The translations under genes and the position numbers were made by a program. This document shows, piece by piece, positions 24,612 through 34,089 of a stretch of 64,000 nucleotides of DNA. Source of the DNA: VXYL01 sp965199915 (lineage in GTDB: Bacteria > Pseudomonadota > Gammaproteobacteria > Pseudomonadales > Azotimanducaceae); NCBI GenBank assembly GCA_965199915.1, contig OZ241348.1, positions 3,286,001 to 3,350,000 on the forward strand, written 5' to 3'. A model generated the notes under the pieces. That model searched no databases. It was given only the letters and a program-made list of their open reading frames with translations, and had not been told where the DNA came from. Within the stretch, counting starts at the first letter, position 1, and each line of letters starts with the position of its first letter.

Positions 24612-26054
24612 ATGCGGTTCAAGCCGATCCTGCGCATAGCGGGCGCGTTGTTCCTGGTGTTCAGCACCGCGCAGCTTGCGCCGGTGGTGGTCGCGCTGCT
24701 CTACGACGAGCATGTGTTGGACGCCTTCCTGGCGGCGTTCGCCATCAGCGCGGCGCTGGGCGCGGCACTTTGGTTCGCCGGCCGCGGCCACGGCGAGCTG
24801 CGCAGCCGCGACGGCTTCCTGATCACCGTGCTGTTCTACCTCGGCTTGGCGCTGATCGGCGCCGTGCCCCTCTTGTTGGCCGGCGTCGCGCCGTCGTTCA
24901 CGGACGCCGCCTTCGAGTCGCTGTCGGGCCTGACCACCACCGGCGCGACGGTGCTCACCGGCTTGGACGATCTGCCTCGCGCCGTGTTGTTCTACCGCCA
25001 ACTCCTGCAATGGCTTGGCGGCATGGGCATCATCGTGTTGGCGGTGGCGGTGCTGCCCATGCTGGGCATCGGCGGCATGCAGATCTATCGCGCCGAGTCG
25101 CCGGGGCGCATCAAGGACACCAAACTGACGCCGCGCATCACGCACACCGCGCAGGCGCTCTGGCTGCTCTATCTTGGCTTGACGACCGCCTGCGGCGTGG
25201 CGTACTGGTTCGCCGGCATGAACGTGTTCGACGCCATCTGCCACGCTTTCGCCACCGTGGCGATCGGCGGTTTTTCCACCCACGACGCCAGTTTGGGCTA
25301 TTTCGACAGCGCGACCATCGAGACGGTGGCCATCGTGTTCATGACCCTCTCCGGCATGAGTTTCGCGCTGCACTTCACGGCGCTGTCGAGGCGCAACCTG
25401 CTCGTGTACGTCCGCGACACGGAAACCCGCCTCTATCTCGGCCTGCTTGGGGTGGTGGCCGTGTTGGCGATCACCCTGTTGGCGACCCACCCGGGCGCCA
25501 GCGAGCAGCCCTTGCGCGAGGGCCTGTTTCAAGTGATCTCCTTCGCCACCACCACCGGCTTCACCACCCACGACTACACCGCTTGGCCCGTGCCGGTGGC
25601 GACGCTGATGATCTTCGCCGCGTTCGCCGGCGGCTGCGCGGGTTCCACCGCCGGCGGTCTCAAGACGTACCGGGTGCTGCTCGTGTACCGCCAAGGCATG
25701 CGCGAGATCCGGCGTTTGATCCATCCGCAAGGGGTGTTCCCCATCAAGTTCGGCGACCGGCAGGTGCCGGAGCGGGCGGCGGACGCGGTGTGGGGATTCT
25801 TCGCCGCCTATGTGATTTTGCTGCTGGTGATGGTGTGCGTGGTGCTCGTGGTTTCGGACTTGGATTTTCTCTCCGCGTTTTCCGCCGTGGCGGCCAATCT
25901 GAACAATCTCGGCCCGGGGCTTGGCGAGGTGGCGCTGAACTACCAGAGCGTGTCGCCGGCGGCCAAGTGGGTGTTGATGATGGCGATGCTGCTGGGCCGG
26001 TTGGAGATCTTCACCTTGCTGGTGGTGCTCACGCCGGACTACTGGCGCAGCTAA
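24612..26054 (+). CDS. trkH: Trk potassium uptake transmembrane subunit
   Basis: TrkH forms the K+-conducting pore in the inner membrane and is gated by TrkA. The 480 residues contain four repeated M1-P-M2 units. The filter segments are visible as ESLSGLTTTGATVLTG, HAFATVAIGGFSTHD, SFATTTGFTTHDY and NLNNLGPGLGEV. The glycine of each filter loop is kept. The gene normally abuts trkA; here the 1.15-kb insert lies between them. It is followed after 4 bases by plsC. Confidence 0.95.
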   Translation: MRFKPILRIAGALFLVFSTAQLAPVVVALLYDEHVLDAFLAAFAISAALGAALWFAGRGHGELRSRDGFLITVLFYLGLALIGAVPLLLAGVAPSFTDAAFESLSGLTTTGATVLTGLDDLPRAVLFYRQLLQWLGGMGIIVLAVAVLPMLGIGGMQIYRAESPGRIKDTKLTPRITHTAQALWLLYLGLTTACGVAYWFAGMNVFDAICHAFATVAIGGFSTHDASLGYFDSATIETVAIVFMTLSGMSFALHFTALSRRNLLVYVRDTETRLYLGLLGVVAVLAITLLATHPGASEQPLREGLFQVISFATTTGFTTHDYTAWPVPVATLMIFAAFAGGCAGSTAGGLKTYRVLLVYRQGMREIRRLIHPQGVFPIKFGDRQVPERAADAVWGFFAAYVILLLVMVCVVLVVSDLDFLSAFSAVAANLNNLGPGLGEVALNYQSVSPAAKWVLMMAMLLGRLEIFTLLVVLTPDYWRS

Positions 26055-26058
26055 CCGG

Positions 26059-26790
26059 ATGACCTTCTTGGCGGCCTTGCGGGCGTTCGCCTTCTACGCC
26101 GGCTACGCCGGCATGACGGTGTTCTGGGCGACCCTCTCGCTTGTCGTCGCGTGGGCGCTGCCCTTGTCCTGGCGCTTCGGCTTCGTCGTCGGCGGCTGGA
26201 CGCGCATCGCCCTGTGGTGGCTGCGGGTGACGTGCGGCGTGCGCGTGCGCGTGCGGGGGCTGGAAAACCTCCCCCAAGTGCCGTGCATTCTGCTGGTGAA
26301 GCACCAGAGCACTTGGGAGACGCTGTGGGTGCAAACCGTGGTCAGCCCGCAGACCACGCTCATCAAGCGGGAGCTGCTGCGCATCCCGTTCTGGGGCTGG
26401 GCGTACAGCCTCACGCGCCCCATCGCCATCGACCGCGGTTCCCCCAGCGCCGCGTTGCGGCAGTTCGTCGAGCAAGGCAAGGATCGGCTGCGGCGCGGCA
26501 TGACCGTGACGCTGTTCCCCGAGGGCACGCGCCTGCCGCCCGGCAGCAGCCGCAAGTTCCACCGCGGTGGCGCGGCGCTGGCCGCGGCGACCGGCGCGCC
26601 AGTGGTGGTGATCGGCCACAACGCCGGATCGTTTTGGCCGGCGCGGGGCTTCGTCAAGCACCCCGGCGTCGTGGCGGTGGAGATTTGCGCCCCACTGGAC
26701 ACCAAGGGGAAAAAATCTGGCGAAATCAATATGATATGTGAAAAACAGTTGTCCGAAGCTATGGCCCGGCTCGAACCCGCGCAAGGATGA
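26059..26790 (+). CDS. plsC: 1-acyl-sn-glycerol-3-phosphate acyltransferase
   Basis: PlsC makes phosphatidic acid by acylating the sn-2 position of lysophosphatidate at the inner membrane. The protein has 243 residues with an N-terminal hydrophobic segment (about residues 8-50). The PlsC box is LVKHQSTWETLW, an H-x4-E form of the usual HX4D that is common in proteobacterial members. The second box is LFPEGTRLPPGS, with the glycerophosphate-binding EGTR. It probably shares a transcript with trkH. It ends 18 bases from the convergent gyrB. Confidence 0.88.
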   Translation: MTFLAALRAFAFYAGYAGMTVFWATLSLVVAWALPLSWRFGFVVGGWTRIALWWLRVTCGVRVRVRGLENLPQVPCILLVKHQSTWETLWVQTVVSPQTTLIKRELLRIPFWGWAYSLTRPIAIDRGSPSAALRQFVEQGKDRLRRGMTVTLFPEGTRLPPGSSRKFHRGGAALAAATGAPVVVIGHNAGSFWPARGFVKHPGVVAVEICAPLDTKGKKSGEINMICEKQLSEAMARLEPAQG

Positions 26791-26808
26791 TCCAGCGGCG
26801 CGACGCCC

Positions 26809-29238
26809 CTACACGTCCAGATTCACCACGGACAACGCGTTGGTTTCGATGAACTCCCGCCGGGGTTCCACCTGTTCGCCCATCAGCGTGCCGAACATCT
26901 TGTCCGCCAAGATGGCGTCGTTGATGGTGACGCGCATCATGCGGCGCGCTTCGGGATCCATCGTGGTGTCCCAGAGTTGTTCCGGGTTCATCTCTCCCAA
27001 GCCCTTGTAGCGCTGCATGTCCACACCCCGGCGCGCTTCCGCAAGCATCCACGAAAGAGCCTCCGGGAACGAGGAGACTGCCTGCCGGCGCTCGCCCCGC
27101 CGCACATGGGCGCCGTCCTCGACGAGGTCGCGCAATACAGCGGCCAGCTCCTTCAAGTTTTGGTATTCGTTGGAGGCGAAAAAGTCGTAGTCCAAAACGG
27201 CGGTCTCCCCAACGCCGTGGAACACCCAGCGCACCCGGGGGCACCAGATGTGATGTTCGCGGTCCTCCTCCAGCGCCACGGCGTAGTCGACGGCCGCCGG
27301 CAGCGCTTGTTGGTAGCTCTCCACCCACTGCGTCATGCGCTCGCGGTTCGCCAAGTCCTCCACGGCAAGGGGCTCGGCGTTCAAGAGCGCTTTGGTGAGC
27401 GCCACGGGGTAGACGCGCTCCAAGGCTTCCAACCGCGCTTCCAAATCCAAGTAGGAGCGCGCCAGGCGTTCCAGATAGGCATCGTCAATGGCTGGAGCGT
27501 CCGCATTCACGTGGAAGCCGGAACCCTCGAGGGCGGATTGCAGGAAGTAGGCGTTCAATTCTTCATCGTCCTTGATATAGCGCTCTTGGCGGCCTTTTCT
27601 CATCTTGTAGAGCGGTGGCTGGGCAATGTAGATGTGGCCGTTCTCGATGAGCGCCGGCATGTGGCGGAAGAAGAACGTGAGCAGCAGCGTGCGGATGTGG
27701 GAACCGTCCACGTCCGCGTCCGTCATGATCACCACGCGGTGGTAGCGGAGCTTGTCCAACTCGAAATCCCCGCGCCCGATGCCGCAGCCGAGCGCCGTCA
27801 CCATCGTGCCCACCTCCGCCGAGGAGAGCATCTTGTCGAACCGCGCCTTCTCCACGTTGAGGATTTTGCCGCGCAACGGCAGGATGGCCTGCGTGCGGCG
27901 ATCGCGACCTTGTTTGGCGGAACCGCCAGCGGATTCGCCCTCGACCAGGAACACCTCGGACAGCGCGGGATCCTTCTCTTGGCAGTCGGACAGCTTGCCC
28001 GGCAGCCCCGCCATGTCCAACGCGCCTTTGCGCCGCGTCAGTTCCCGCGCCTTGCGCGCCGCTTCGCGCGCCCGGGCCGCGTCGAGCATCTTCATGACCA
28101 ACTGTTTGGCCTCTTGCGGACTTTCCTCCAAGTGCGCTTGGAAATGCCGGCCGAGTTCTTGCTCCACGGCCGGTTTCACTTCGCTGGATACGAGTTTGTC
28201 CTTGGTCTGCGAGGAGAACTTTGGATCCGGCACCTTCACCGAGAGCACCGCCGTCAATCCTTCGCGGGCGTCGTCGCCGGTGGTGGCGACATCTTTCTTG
28301 GCCAGGTTCTCGCGTTCGATGTAGCTGTTCAAGGTGCGCGTGAGAGCGGCGCGGAAACCCGCCAAATGGGTGCCGCCATCCGTTTGCGGGATGTTGTTCG
28401 TGTAGGGGAACACCTGTTCTTGGTAGCCGTCGTTCCACTGCATGGCCACTTCCACGACCATGCCGTCGGCGCGCGCGCTGGTGAAGTGGAACACCTCGCC
28501 CAAGGTGTTCTTGTTCTGGTTCAGGTAGTCCACGAAGGTGCGCAGGCCGCCTTCGTACAGGAACTTCTCCTCCTTGCCGGAGCGCTCGTCGCGCAAGTGG
28601 ATGGCAACGCCGGCGTTGAGGAACGCCAACTCGCGGAGTTTGCGGGCCAGCGTGTCGTATTGAAATGCGATGTGGGTGAACGTCCCGGCGGAAGGCTTGA
28701 AGTAACATTCCGTGCCGCGGGTTTCCGTCTCGCCCACCACCGTGAGCGGCGCTTCCGGCTCGCCGTGGTGGTAGGTTTGGCGGTAGACCTTGCCTTCGCG
28801 CCGCACCGTCAGACGAAACGTCTCCGAGAGAGCGTTGACCACGGACGCGCCAACGCCGTGCAAGCCCCCCGAAACCTTGTACGAGCTGCCGTCGAACTTG
28901 CCGCCGGCATGCAGCGTGGTGAGGATGACCTCGGCCGCCGGTTTGCCCTCCTCTTCGTGGATGTCCACCGGCATGCCCCGGCCGTTGTCGCGCACGGTGA
29001 CGGATTCGTTCGGATGCACCACAACTTCAATGGTGTCGCAGTAGCCGGCCAAGGCCTCGTCAATGGCGTTGTCCACCAGCTCTTGCACCATGTGGTGTAG
29101 GCCAGTGCCGTCGTCGGTATCGCCGATGTACATGCCGGGGCGCTTGCGCACCGCGTCCAAGCCCCGCAACACTTTGATGTTGCGGGCGTCGTAGGCCGTC
29201 TCGTCCGGCGCGGGTTCAACGGCAGGTTGGTCTGCCAC
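26809..29238 (-). CDS. gyrB: DNA gyrase subunit B
   Basis: GyrB is the ATPase subunit of gyrase, which introduces negative supercoils. It has 809 residues, the length of gammaproteobacterial GyrB with the extra C-terminal insertion. It has the GHKL ATP site (ELVDNAIDEALAG, DNGRGMPVD, GGLHGVGASVVNALS) and the TOPRIM motif LVEGESAGGSAKQGRDR with the downstream MTDADVDGSHIRTLLL. The QRYKGLGEMNPEQLWDT signature, seen as MQRYKGLGEMNPEQLW, is near the C-terminus. It is last in the minus-strand dnaA-dnaN-recF-gyrB block leading away from the origin. Confidence 0.97.
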   Translation of the reverse strand: MADQPAVEPAPDETAYDARNIKVLRGLDAVRKRPGMYIGDTDDGTGLHHMVQELVDNAIDEALAGYCDTIEVVVHPNESVTVRDNGRGMPVDIHEEEGKPAAEVILTTLHAGGKFDGSSYKVSGGLHGVGASVVNALSETFRLTVRREGKVYRQTYHHGEPEAPLTVVGETETRGTECYFKPSAGTFTHIAFQYDTLARKLRELAFLNAGVAIHLRDERSGKEEKFLYEGGLRTFVDYLNQNKNTLGEVFHFTSARADGMVVEVAMQWNDGYQEQVFPYTNNIPQTDGGTHLAGFRAALTRTLNSYIERENLAKKDVATTGDDAREGLTAVLSVKVPDPKFSSQTKDKLVSSEVKPAVEQELGRHFQAHLEESPQEAKQLVMKMLDAARAREAARKARELTRRKGALDMAGLPGKLSDCQEKDPALSEVFLVEGESAGGSAKQGRDRRTQAILPLRGKILNVEKARFDKMLSSAEVGTMVTALGCGIGRGDFELDKLRYHRVVIMTDADVDGSHIRTLLLTFFFRHMPALIENGHIYIAQPPLYKMRKGRQERYIKDDEELNAYFLQSALEGSGFHVNADAPAIDDAYLERLARSYLDLEARLEALERVYPVALTKALLNAEPLAVEDLANRERMTQWVESYQQALPAAVDYAVALEEDREHHIWCPRVRWVFHGVGETAVLDYDFFASNEYQNLKELAAVLRDLVEDGAHVRRGERRQAVSSFPEALSWMLAEARRGVDMQRYKGLGEMNPEQLWDTTMDPEARRMMRVTINDAILADKMFGTLMGEQVEPRREFIETNALSVVNLDV

Positions 29239-29277
29239 GGTTGTATCGCTCCCTTAGCTTCGCATCCGTTGTGGGCG

Positions 29278-30354
29278 TCAAGGCCCGCAGTCGACCAAAC
29301 GCCCTTGTTTCACGTGAAACGTCCGGCCGCGCCGAGACATCAGCATCTCGGCGGCTTCCTCGTGGGCGGAAGTGGCGACTACTTGACAGCCCATCTCGTC
29401 AAGGAGGGCGTATAAACGCTCGCCGTGAACGCGATCCAGCTCGGCGCCCACGTCGTCAATGAGAAACAAGGAGCGCTTTTCGTCCTCCTTCATCAGGCTT
29501 GCGGCCTGCCCCAGACGCAAGGCGCTCGCCACAGCCTTTCCCTGGCCTCTGGACAGCACGGTCGCCGCCAGTTGCCCGTCTACGGCGAGGCGGATGTCGG
29601 CACGGTGCGGTCCGCTGTTCGTGGTGGCGGATTTTACATCGCTTTGGTGCTGATCCGCCAGCGTGTGCGCAAGATTCTCGTCCGACCATCCACGAAAGTA
29701 GGCGAGTTCAAGGGGAGCTTCCGGACAAAGGCGAGACGAACAAGATTCCACTTCCCCGCGCACGGTGGCGAAATAGTGTTCCCTCGCCTTGGCGATCCCC
29801 TCACCCAACTCCGCCACTTGAGCCGTCCACCCAGCGAGAGTTTCCAAATTGCCCGCACGCAACAACGCGTTGCGATGCCGAAGAACGCGGAGGTACTCGC
29901 GGAGGTTCCCGGCATGGTCATGTTTCACGTGAAACGTGCCCCAATCCAGCCATTGGCGCCGCAGGGTTGGCGGACCGAACACGAGCTCGGCCAAGTCCGG
30001 CAGCAGCAGTTGCAGCGGCAGCAAAGCGGCCACCGCGGAGGACTGGCGAACCAAGTGGCCGTCGCGCCGCGTCTGCGTGTTCCCCGCACGCTCCCGCGTG
30101 TGTGCGAGCCGCAAGGTTCCCATTTCCACGTCTTCGCACTCGGCGACGACGGTCATCTGCGACTGTTCGTGGCGAATCACACTCTCGGCGCGACCTCGAA
30201 ACGACCGCCCGCGAAGCAGCAAGTGCAGGGCCTCCAGCACGGCCGTCTTCCCCGCGCCGTTCGGCCCCACAAGGAGATTGATCCCGCCCTCAAGATCAAT
30301 GCGCAAGCTCTCGATGTTGCGGACGTTCGCGAGTTCGAGGCGCCGAACCAGCAC
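29278..30354 (-). CDS. recF: DNA replication and repair protein RecF
   Basis: RecF is an SMC-like ATPase that helps load RecA at gapped DNA. The protein has 358 residues. Walker A is LVGPNGAGKTAVLEAL near residue 30. The ABC-type signature region is around SRGQGKAVASALRL, and Walker B is LFLIDDVGAELD. It sits between dnaN and gyrB on the same strand, the standard order, with short gaps on both sides suggesting one transcript. Confidence 0.95.
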   Translation of the reverse strand: MLVRRLELANVRNIESLRIDLEGGINLLVGPNGAGKTAVLEALHLLLRGRSFRGRAESVIRHEQSQMTVVAECEDVEMGTLRLAHTRERAGNTQTRRDGHLVRQSSAVAALLPLQLLLPDLAELVFGPPTLRRQWLDWGTFHVKHDHAGNLREYLRVLRHRNALLRAGNLETLAGWTAQVAELGEGIAKAREHYFATVRGEVESCSSRLCPEAPLELAYFRGWSDENLAHTLADQHQSDVKSATTNSGPHRADIRLAVDGQLAATVLSRGQGKAVASALRLGQAASLMKEDEKRSLFLIDDVGAELDRVHGERLYALLDEMGCQVVATSAHEEAAEMLMSRRGRTFHVKQGRLVDCGP

Positions 30355-30378
30355 GTCGCCGCTTCCGCGGCAGCGGTT

Positions 30379-31485
30379 TTACCGCCGCAAAGGCATCACG
30401 AGGAAAAGCGCTTCCTCCGCCCCCGGCCCTTCCATCACCGCGATACCGGCGTTGTCCGGCATGGAGAGTTTCACGGACTCGGTGTCCAAGGCCCCCAACA
30501 CGTCTTGAATGTAGCGACTGTTGAACCCCACCTCGAGGGCTTTGCCAGCGTGATCCACCGCCACGACCTCTTCGGCCTCCTCCTGATCCGGGTTCGTGGC
30601 GCGTATCGTCATCTGGTCGCCTTCCACCTGCAGGCGAATCTCCGAGGACTCGTTGGCAAGGATGGAGGCCCGATGCAGCGCGCTGCGCAGCGTTTCCCGA
30701 TCGCCCACTATCGCGTTTTCGGCGTCCCGCGGGATCAAACGATCCACTTCGGGAAACTGCCCGTCCACCAACTTCGTGGTGAGCGTGTACTCGCCTTGGG
30801 CCACGCGCATGTAGGTGCTGCCTAGGGTCAACCGCACTTCTTCGTCGCTGTCGGCCAACAACCGCTCCAAATCCAAGACGCTCTTGCGCGGCACTATCGA
30901 GCGCACCCGTTCGGGCACTTCCTCGCCGCCATCCACGGTGCAGAGTGCCATCCGGTGCCCGTCGGACGCGGCAGCGCGCAGCGTGTTGCCGCTCAGCTCC
31001 AACAACAACCCGTTCAAGTAGTAGCGCACATCGCCGTTCGCCATGGCGAACTTGGTTCGATCCAAGAGGCGGCGCATGTCCGAGTGCGGCAACGCGATTT
31101 TGATGCCGTCGTCGTCTCCCTCCTGGGTCTTGGGGAAGTCCTCCACCGGAATCGTCGCCAACGTGAAGCGACTGCGCCCGGACCGCAGCACCACGCGCTC
31201 GGATTCCAAAGCCACCTGCACATCCGCCCCGTCGGGCAACGACTGCCAGATGTCCGACAACTTGTGCGCCTGCACCGTGACCGCGCCGGACTGCGCCACT
31301 TCAACGCGATCGGTCACGCGGGCGACAACCTCCATTTCCAAGTCCGTGCCGCGCATGGTCAAGCCATCGTCGCCCACCTCCAACAAGACGTTCGACAGCA
31401 CCGGCAACGTCTGTCGCCGCTCCACAACGCCGGTCACTACGCGCAATGGCCGCAACAACACGTCTCGACTCGTTCGGAACTTCAT
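30379..31485 (-). CDS. dnaN: DNA polymerase III sliding clamp (beta)
   Basis: The clamp encircles DNA and tethers polymerase III and other repair factors. The protein has 368 residues from ATG 31485 (MKFRTSRDVLLRPL); an upstream in-frame start at 31524 would add a non-family leader. The three-domain beta fold is supported by conserved segments such as VVTGVVERRQTLPVLSNVLL (domain 1) and FNSRYIQDVLGALDTE (domain 3). The C-terminus ends in the usual VMPLRR, the peptide next to the partner-binding pocket. It is downstream of dnaA and upstream of recF. Confidence 0.97.
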   Translation of the reverse strand: MKFRTSRDVLLRPLRVVTGVVERRQTLPVLSNVLLEVGDDGLTMRGTDLEMEVVARVTDRVEVAQSGAVTVQAHKLSDIWQSLPDGADVQVALESERVVLRSGRSRFTLATIPVEDFPKTQEGDDDGIKIALPHSDMRRLLDRTKFAMANGDVRYYLNGLLLELSGNTLRAAASDGHRMALCTVDGGEEVPERVRSIVPRKSVLDLERLLADSDEEVRLTLGSTYMRVAQGEYTLTTKLVDGQFPEVDRLIPRDAENAIVGDRETLRSALHRASILANESSEIRLQVEGDQMTIRATNPDQEEAEEVVAVDHAGKALEVGFNSRYIQDVLGALDTESVKLSMPDNAGIAVMEGPGAEEALFLVMPLRR

Positions 31486-31549
31486 TCCCCACTCCCTCCG
31501 CTGACGGTTCTGAACCCTCGCCACTCCACTCGCATGTGCAGATTTTCTC

Positions 31550-32914
31550 TCAAGAAACTAGAAGCCTCGACAGGTTCTTGTAGTCTTCCCCGATGTCCGG
31601 GTCGTCTTCGCGCAATTGCGCGATTTTTTGGCAGGCGTAGAGCACGGTCGTGTGATCGCGCCCGCCAAAGCGGTCGCCAATCTCCGGCAGCGAATGGCTC
31701 GTAAGCTCCCTAGCCAAGCACATCGCCATCTGCCGCGGGCGCGCGATCGCCCGGCTGCGCCGTTTGGAAAGCATGTCGGCATGCTTGATCTTGTAGTACT
31801 CCGCCACGATCCGCTGGATGTGCTCAATGGTCGTCAAGCGCCTTTGCACGGCGATCAGGTCATGCAGCGCCCGCCGCACCAGCTCCTTGGTAACCGGCGA
31901 CTGGGTGAATTCCGCGTGCGCGAGGGTGCGGCGCAACGCGCCTTCGAGTTCGCGGACGTTCGAGCGTATGCGCTCGGCGATGTACAGCGCCACGTCATCC
32001 GGTATCTCGAAACCGCGCGCTTCGGCCTTCTTCTGCAGGATGGCGGCGCGCGTCTCCAGATCCGGCGGCTCCACCTCCACCGTCACCCCGCCCACGAACC
32101 GCGACATGAGCCGCACCTCCAAGCCTTCCACTTCGCGCGGGTAGCGATCGCATGTGAGGACCATCTGATGCTCCCGCTCGAGCACGCTGTTGAAGAGGTG
32201 GAAGAACTCCTCCTGCGTGCGCACCTTGTCCGCAAAGAACTGGATGTCGTCGATCAGCAGCACCTCCACCGAGCGATAGCGTTGCATCACGTTCTGGATC
32301 GTGCCGGTCCTGATGCTCTGCACCATGTCGTTCACAAACCGTTCGGAACGAACATAGAGCGTCTTCTTGTTCGGAAACTTGGCGTGGATCTCGTTGCCAA
32401 CCGCGTGCATCAGGTGCGTCTTGCCGAGGCCGACTTCGCCGTACAGCAGCAACGGATTGTAGGTCTTGCCCACGTTGGCGGCCACTTGCGTGGCGGCCGC
32501 CTTCGCCAACTCGTTCGACTTGCCTTCCACGAAGCTGTCGAACACGTAGAGCGGATTCAAGCCGTTCCGACCGTCCCCTTCGACCGTCGGCTCCCGCTCC
32601 TTGGCCCCCATTCGCATCGGCCCTCCGGGTGCGCGTCCGCCCTCCCGGCTGCCAACGGTCAGTTCCAAACGGCCATCGCCGTCGCCGCAATTCGCCACCA
32701 GTTCGGCGATGCGACCCAAGTACTCCTCCTCCACCCGATCGCGCACATAGCGATTGGGCGCGATCAGCATCAAGCGGCCCCGGTCGTGGTAACCGTGCAG
32801 CGGCCTGATCCACGTATTGAACTCTTCCGACGGCAGCTCCTCCTCAAGCCGCTCCAAACACCTGCGCCATCCCCCTTGCACCGGCTCCAACCCGGCCCCC
32901 GTGTCGTCGCTCAT
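31550..32914 (-). CDS. dnaA: Chromosomal replication initiator
   Basis: DnaA binds DnaA boxes and opens oriC. The protein has 454 residues from ATG 32914. ATG 32926 is nearly as likely; starts further up would add a non-family leader. Domain I begins WRRCLERLEEELPSEEFNTW. The AAA+ domain carries Walker A GEVGLGKTHLMHAVGN, with glutamate where glycine or threonine is common, and Walker B VLLIDDIQFF. Domain IV has the DnaA-box-binding GGRDHTTVLYACQKI signature. The intergenic region on its 5' side holds the matching binding sites. Confidence 0.97.
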   Translation of the reverse strand: MSDDTGAGLEPVQGGWRRCLERLEEELPSEEFNTWIRPLHGYHDRGRLMLIAPNRYVRDRVEEEYLGRIAELVANCGDGDGRLELTVGSREGGRAPGGPMRMGAKEREPTVEGDGRNGLNPLYVFDSFVEGKSNELAKAAATQVAANVGKTYNPLLLYGEVGLGKTHLMHAVGNEIHAKFPNKKTLYVRSERFVNDMVQSIRTGTIQNVMQRYRSVEVLLIDDIQFFADKVRTQEEFFHLFNSVLEREHQMVLTCDRYPREVEGLEVRLMSRFVGGVTVEVEPPDLETRAAILQKKAEARGFEIPDDVALYIAERIRSNVRELEGALRRTLAHAEFTQSPVTKELVRRALHDLIAVQRRLTTIEHIQRIVAEYYKIKHADMLSKRRSRAIARPRQMAMCLARELTSHSLPEIGDRFGGRDHTTVLYACQKIAQLREDDPDIGEDYKNLSRLLVS

Positions 32915-33065
32915 CTCCCCTCGCATTCTCCCAAGTCGCCCCGGCTGACCAGCTCGGGCGAGCCTGCCGATCCCGTGTTCTTGGTGTTCCCGCCTCGCCT
33001 CGCGCAAGCGCTTGGTTCGCCCAACTCCCGATGGAAGTGTGCCACCAAAGCCCACGCCCTTTGGC

Positions 33066-33330
33066 AAAAAAATGCACTTTTTTCACAATCCCCCGCAAGG
33101 TCAAAAACTTACGGAAAATCGGTAAGAAAACACACGGCTTCTATGGGCTACCGATACAAATCTGTGGATAACCTGTGAGGTTCCGCTCTCGATACTTGCT
33201 TGGTTTGTCCGCCCCCGAATCCACCACAGGTTTCTCCCCTCCTGCCAAGGGGTGACGCACATGTTGGCTTGTAGGAAATTCGCCATACCCGCCGTGCGAA
33301 ATCGCCCTATTCCACAGTAGGCGTTCGGCC
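33066..33330. other. oriC: Predicted chromosome replication origin (oriC) between dnaA and rpmH
   Basis: This is the longest protein-free stretch in the origin block, 564 bases from the dnaA start to the rpmH start. It contains a perfect DnaA box on the minus strand (TGTGGATAA, 33163-33171). A second site matches the relaxed consensus (TTTTTCACA, 33079-33087), and a third has one mismatch (TATTCCACA, 33308-33316). From about 33066 to 33160 the DNA is clearly AT-richer than its surroundings, with A and T runs (AAAAAAATGCACTTTTTTC), a candidate unwinding element. Genes diverge from it on both sides. The location matches the origin of Pseudomonas-type gammaproteobacteria. Confidence 0.75.
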
Positions 33331-33373
33331 ACACTACGACGACGACTTCACAATACATGATCGCTCGGCGTCG

Positions 33374-33402
33374 TTGACAGAGACGCCGCAGCGCACCACA
33401 AT
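33374..33402 (+). promoter_or_regulatory. Likely sigma-70 promoter of rpmH
   Basis: A perfect -35 TTGACA at 33374-33379 and a -10-like CACAAT at 33397-33402 are separated by 17 bases. They lie 77 bases upstream of the rpmH start, on the correct strand. The region after it up to rpmH is a leader without an obvious gene. Confidence 0.6.
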
Positions 33403-33478
33403 TCACCAATCAACGCCGAGGAGAACCCTGCGACGGGTTCGAGACCAACCGCGGCACCAGATCGGGCACAGAGGCAAG

Positions 33479-33613
33479 ATGAAGCGAACGTACCAACCCA
33501 GCGTGATCAAGCGGAAGCGGTGTCATGGCTTTCGAGCGCGAATGGCCACTCGGAATGGACGCAAGGTGCTGAAAGCCCGACGCGCCAAGGGGCGCAAGCG
33601 ACTGGCCTTGTAG
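33479..33613 (+). CDS. rpmH: Ribosomal protein bL34
   Basis: This is a 44-residue, very basic large-subunit protein starting MKRTYQPSVIKRKRCHGFRA and ending in an arginine- and lysine-rich tail (ARRAKGRKRLAL), exactly the bL34 pattern. GAGG lies just before ATG 33479. It is the first gene of the rightward rpmH-rnpA-yidD-yidC-mnmE block next to oriC. Confidence 0.98.
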   Translation: MKRTYQPSVIKRKRCHGFRARMATRNGRKVLKARRAKGRKRLAL

Positions 33614-33674
33614 CCAACCCGGCGTTCACTCCCACAACCGCGTGTCGGCGCACCTCGTCGACGAGCACCTGCCC

Positions 33675-34055
33675 ATGCGCCCTGCGAATCAACATCATCA
33701 CCGCTACGGGCGCGGCCGGCGGCTCCTGCGCCGGCGCGAGTTCGACGCGGTGTTTGGTCGGCCGAGCATGCGCGTGTCCGCGCCACCGCTTTGGCTGGCG
33801 GCGCGGCCAAATGGGGGAACGGCCCCTCGACTCGGCCTCGTCGTCGGCAAGAAGGTGTTGCGACGGGCCGTGGACCGCAACCGCGCGAAGCGGGCGATCC
33901 GCGAGTCGTTCCGCTTGACCCAAGGGTTGCCGCCGTTGGACATCGTGGTGCGCGTGGTGGAGTCGCGCCCGGTTGCGGCGGCGGACGCGGACCGGCTCTT
34001 CCGTGCGTTGCAAAGGCGGCTCTCGAGGCGCAAAGGCGTGCGACTTGCCGGTTGA
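33675..34055 (+). CDS. rnpA: Ribonuclease P protein component
   Basis: RnpA binds the RNase P RNA and helps mature tRNA 5' ends. The protein has 126 residues from ATG 33675; a GTG at 33642 would add eleven residues. The family core is visible as GRRLLRRREFDAVF near the start, LGLVVGKKVLRRAVDRNRAK (the RNR motif, residues ~55-74) and KRAIRESFRL. It is short and basic, as expected. It lies between rpmH and yidD, the conserved order. Confidence 0.93.
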   Translation: MRPANQHHHRYGRGRRLLRRREFDAVFGRPSMRVSAPPLWLAARPNGGTAPRLGLVVGKKVLRRAVDRNRAKRAIRESFRLTQGLPPLDIVVRVVESRPVAAADADRLFRALQRRLSRRKGVRLAG

Positions 34056-34089
34056 ACGCGCCCCTCGGCGGCAGATCGCGTACCTTTCG

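Noticed and set aside
24370..25730. Continuation of the brnT-like frame through trkH on the minus strand
   Set aside because: Only the last ~30 codons resemble a real protein. The rest is antisense to trkH.
26977..29100. A 707-codon open frame antisense to gyrB
   Set aside because: gyrB has full motifs on the other strand and the antisense product has no recognisable domain.
31616..33178. A 520-codon plus-strand open frame over dnaA and the origin
   Set aside because: It is antisense to dnaA with low-information composition; dnaA motifs are unambiguous.
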